A stretch of DNA of 64,000 bases from Teichococcus vastitatis (lineage in GTDB: Bacteria; Pseudomonadota; Alphaproteobacteria; Acetobacterales; Acetobacteraceae), in assembly GCF_003604215.1 (NCBI RefSeq), contig NZ_QXGS01000003.1, forward strand, positions 124,001 through 188,000, written 5' to 3'. The notes under the pieces were generated by a model. It was given only the letters and a program-made list of their open reading frames with translations. It was not told the origin of the DNA and did not search any database. Positions 62,762 to 64,000 of the stretch are shown here, in pieces; position 1 is the stretch's first letter, and each line of letters opens with the position of its first letter. A program made the position numbers and the translations under genes.

Positions 62762-63967
62762 TCAGAGGCCGAGCGGCGCCAGCTCCAGCACCTCGACACG
62801 ATCGCCCGCCTTGGCGGCCGCTGCATGCGGCAGCCGCCGGATCAGGGCGTGGCAATTGGCCAGGATGCGCAGCATGGAGCTGTCCTGCCGGTCCGCCGGG
62901 GTGGCCAGCAACTGCCCCTCGGTGCCCCGTTCCAGCGTGGCGCGGAGGTAATCCTCGCGACGGTCGTTTTCGGGCAACGGCGCGGTCAGCACGGCGGCTT
63001 GCAGGGCGGGGGGCGCCGGCGGCAATCCGGACAGCACGGACAGGGCCGGCTGCAGGAACAACACGCCGCAGACCAGGGCGGAGACCGGATTGCCGGGCAG
63101 GCCGAGCAGCGGCGTATCGCCGAACCGTCCCCAGATCAGCGGCTTGCCCGGCCGCATGGCGATCTTCCAGAAGTCGAGCGCGAAGCCTTGGGGCCCCAGC
63201 GCCTGCTGCACCAGGTCGTGCTCGCCGACGCTGGCGCCGCCGGTGGTCAGCACGAGGTCGCAGGAGCGTGCCGAGTCCGCGGCCATCGCGATGGCGTCCG
63301 CATCGTCGGCGGCGATCGGCAGCACCAGCGGCACGCCGCCACCCGCCCGCACCAGCGCCGCCAGGGCATGCGCGTTGGAGGACACGATGCCGCCGGCCGG
63401 CAGCGGCTCGCCCGGCAGCCGGATCTCGTCTCCCGTGGCCAGGATGCCGATGCGCGGCTGACGGTGCACCGTCAGCCAGGGATGGTTGGCGGCTGCGGCC
63501 AGCCCGAGGTCCCGCGCGGTGAGCCGCTTGCCGGGATGCAGCAGCACGTCGCCGGCCCGGAAGTCGAGCCCGGCCGGGCGGATCCAGCGGCCGGGGCGGA
63601 CCGTTTCGCGCACCGCGACGGCGGTGCCATCGGCTTCCGCATCTTCCTGCAACAGGATGCCATCGGCGCCGGCGGGAACGGGCGCGCCCGTGAAGATGCG
63701 CACCGCCTCGCCGGCGCCGACCCTGCCGGCGAAGGGATGCCCTGCGGGAGCCGACCCGATCACGCGCAGAACGGCGCTCTCCGTCGCGTCAGCCGCCCGC
63801 ACGGCGTAGCCGTCCATCGCCGACATGTCGGCCGGCGGCTGCGTCAGCCGCGCGGTCACCGGCGCCGCCAGCACGCGACCCCAGCCTTCCGGCAGCGGGA
63901 TCGTTTCCGGCCCGGTCGGCGCCAGGCTGCCCAGGATGCGGGCCCGCGCCTCCTCCACCCGGATCAT
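62762..63967 (-). CDS. moeA: Molybdopterin molybdotransferase
   Basis: The protein has 401 residues. MIRVEEARARILGSLAPTGP opens the family; TQPPADMSAMDGYAVRAADA, GEAVRIFTGAPVPAGADGIL, ILATGDEIRLPGEPLPAGGI and the MPT-binding TTGGASVGEHDLVQQAL follow, with KIAMRPGKPLIWG and GLPGNPVSALVCGVLF. It inserts molybdenum into molybdopterin; the BisC-type enzyme in this window would need the product. ATG 63967 has GGGAAG upstream and overlaps the moaC stop by 4 bases. It is followed by lexA after a gap of 138 bases. Confidence 0.95.
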   Translation of the reverse strand: MIRVEEARARILGSLAPTGPETIPLPEGWGRVLAAPVTARLTQPPADMSAMDGYAVRAADATESAVLRVIGSAPAGHPFAGRVGAGEAVRIFTGAPVPAGADGILLQEDAEADGTAVAVRETVRPGRWIRPAGLDFRAGDVLLHPGKRLTARDLGLAAAANHPWLTVHRQPRIGILATGDEIRLPGEPLPAGGIVSSNAHALAALVRAGGGVPLVLPIAADDADAIAMAADSARSCDLVLTTGGASVGEHDLVQQALGPQGFALDFWKIAMRPGKPLIWGRFGDTPLLGLPGNPVSALVCGVLFLQPALSVLSGLPPAPPALQAAVLTAPLPENDRREDYLRATLERGTEGQLLATPADRQDSSMLRILANCHALIRRLPHAAAAKAGDRVEVLELAPLGL

Positions 63968-64000
63968 GGCGCTTCCCACAATCCCGACTTGCCGCCTTCC
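63964..64000 (-). CDS. moaC: Cyclic pyranopterin monophosphate synthase MoaC, last residues only
   Basis: Only 37 bases are inside the window. They read EGGKSGLWEAP-stop, which matches the conserved GGKSG end of MoaC. The stop (63964-63966) overlaps the moeA start by ATGA. MoaC acts in the first step of molybdopterin synthesis, consistent with moeA next to it. Confidence 0.6.
   Translation of the reverse strand, partial: EGGKSGLWEAP

Overview
The window is very GC-rich chromosomal DNA from an alphaproteobacterium, most likely an acetic-acid-bacteria relative (Acetobacteraceae, Roseomonas-like). The reasons are the gene content (a Bug-type solute-binding protein, sorbosone and gluconate dehydrogenase-like enzymes, Liv transporters), the grouping moaC-moeA-lexA-comEC-gltX, which as I recall is common in this class, and a direct-repeat SOS box of the alphaproteobacterial type (GTTC-N7-GTTC) in front of lexA. 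The family-level placement is inference. I see no insertion sequences, prophage genes, CRISPR arrays or rRNA. There is one tRNA (His). Coding density is high, many neighbours overlap by 4 bases, and several genes start with TTG or GTG.  Layout: 1-2.3 kb holds a cut LysR regulator divergent from an RraA-family protein and a Bug solute-binding protein. 2.3-6.3 kb holds HU, a class I aminotransferase and the nitrogen pair glnB-glnA. 6.3-9.9 kb is a minus-strand operon for a polar amino acid ABC transporter plus an enolase-superfamily enzyme. 10-13 kb has a purine-type NCS2 permease, a lytic transglycosylase-like protein and a DUF1194 protein. 13.3-16.6 kb is an Anbu proteasome-like cluster (ATP-grasp, alpha-E, Anbu). 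16.8-19.5 kb is the ligase-associated exonuclease and ATP-dependent DNA ligase.  19.8-30.6 kb has tRNA-His, a BenE transporter divergent from a GntR regulator, a PhoX phosphatase, a three-gene small-membrane-protein/XpaC/TelA operon, a sorbosone dehydrogenase-like protein, an alcohol dehydrogenase, and a bile-acid-symporter-family transporter divergent from its probable LysR regulator. 30.6-38.6 kb has small unknown proteins, an MFS exporter, RidA, a CHAP hydrolase, and a BisC-type molybdoenzyme overlapping a diverged PhoX paralogue. 38.8-42.6 kb encodes a three-subunit gluconate-dehydrogenase-like complex.  42.7-57.8 kb has an SDR, NhaA, a kinase/class III aminotransferase pair resembling the hydroxylysine or ethanolamine phosphate pathway, a gene-poor stretch with an SOS box, a Liv operon with a fused permease and an aminotransferase, an AlkA-like glycosylase, an OmpR/EnvZ-like two-component system and an M20 amidohydrolase. 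57.9-64 kb has a small unknown protein, gltX, comEC, lexA, moeA and the tail of moaC.  The best candidates for something undescribed are the SOS box at 47382-47396 with no known gene behind it, the 51-residue membrane protein at 24037-24192 translationally coupled to XpaC/TelA, the alternating three-copy repeat in the glnB leader, and the BisC/PhoX-like pair.
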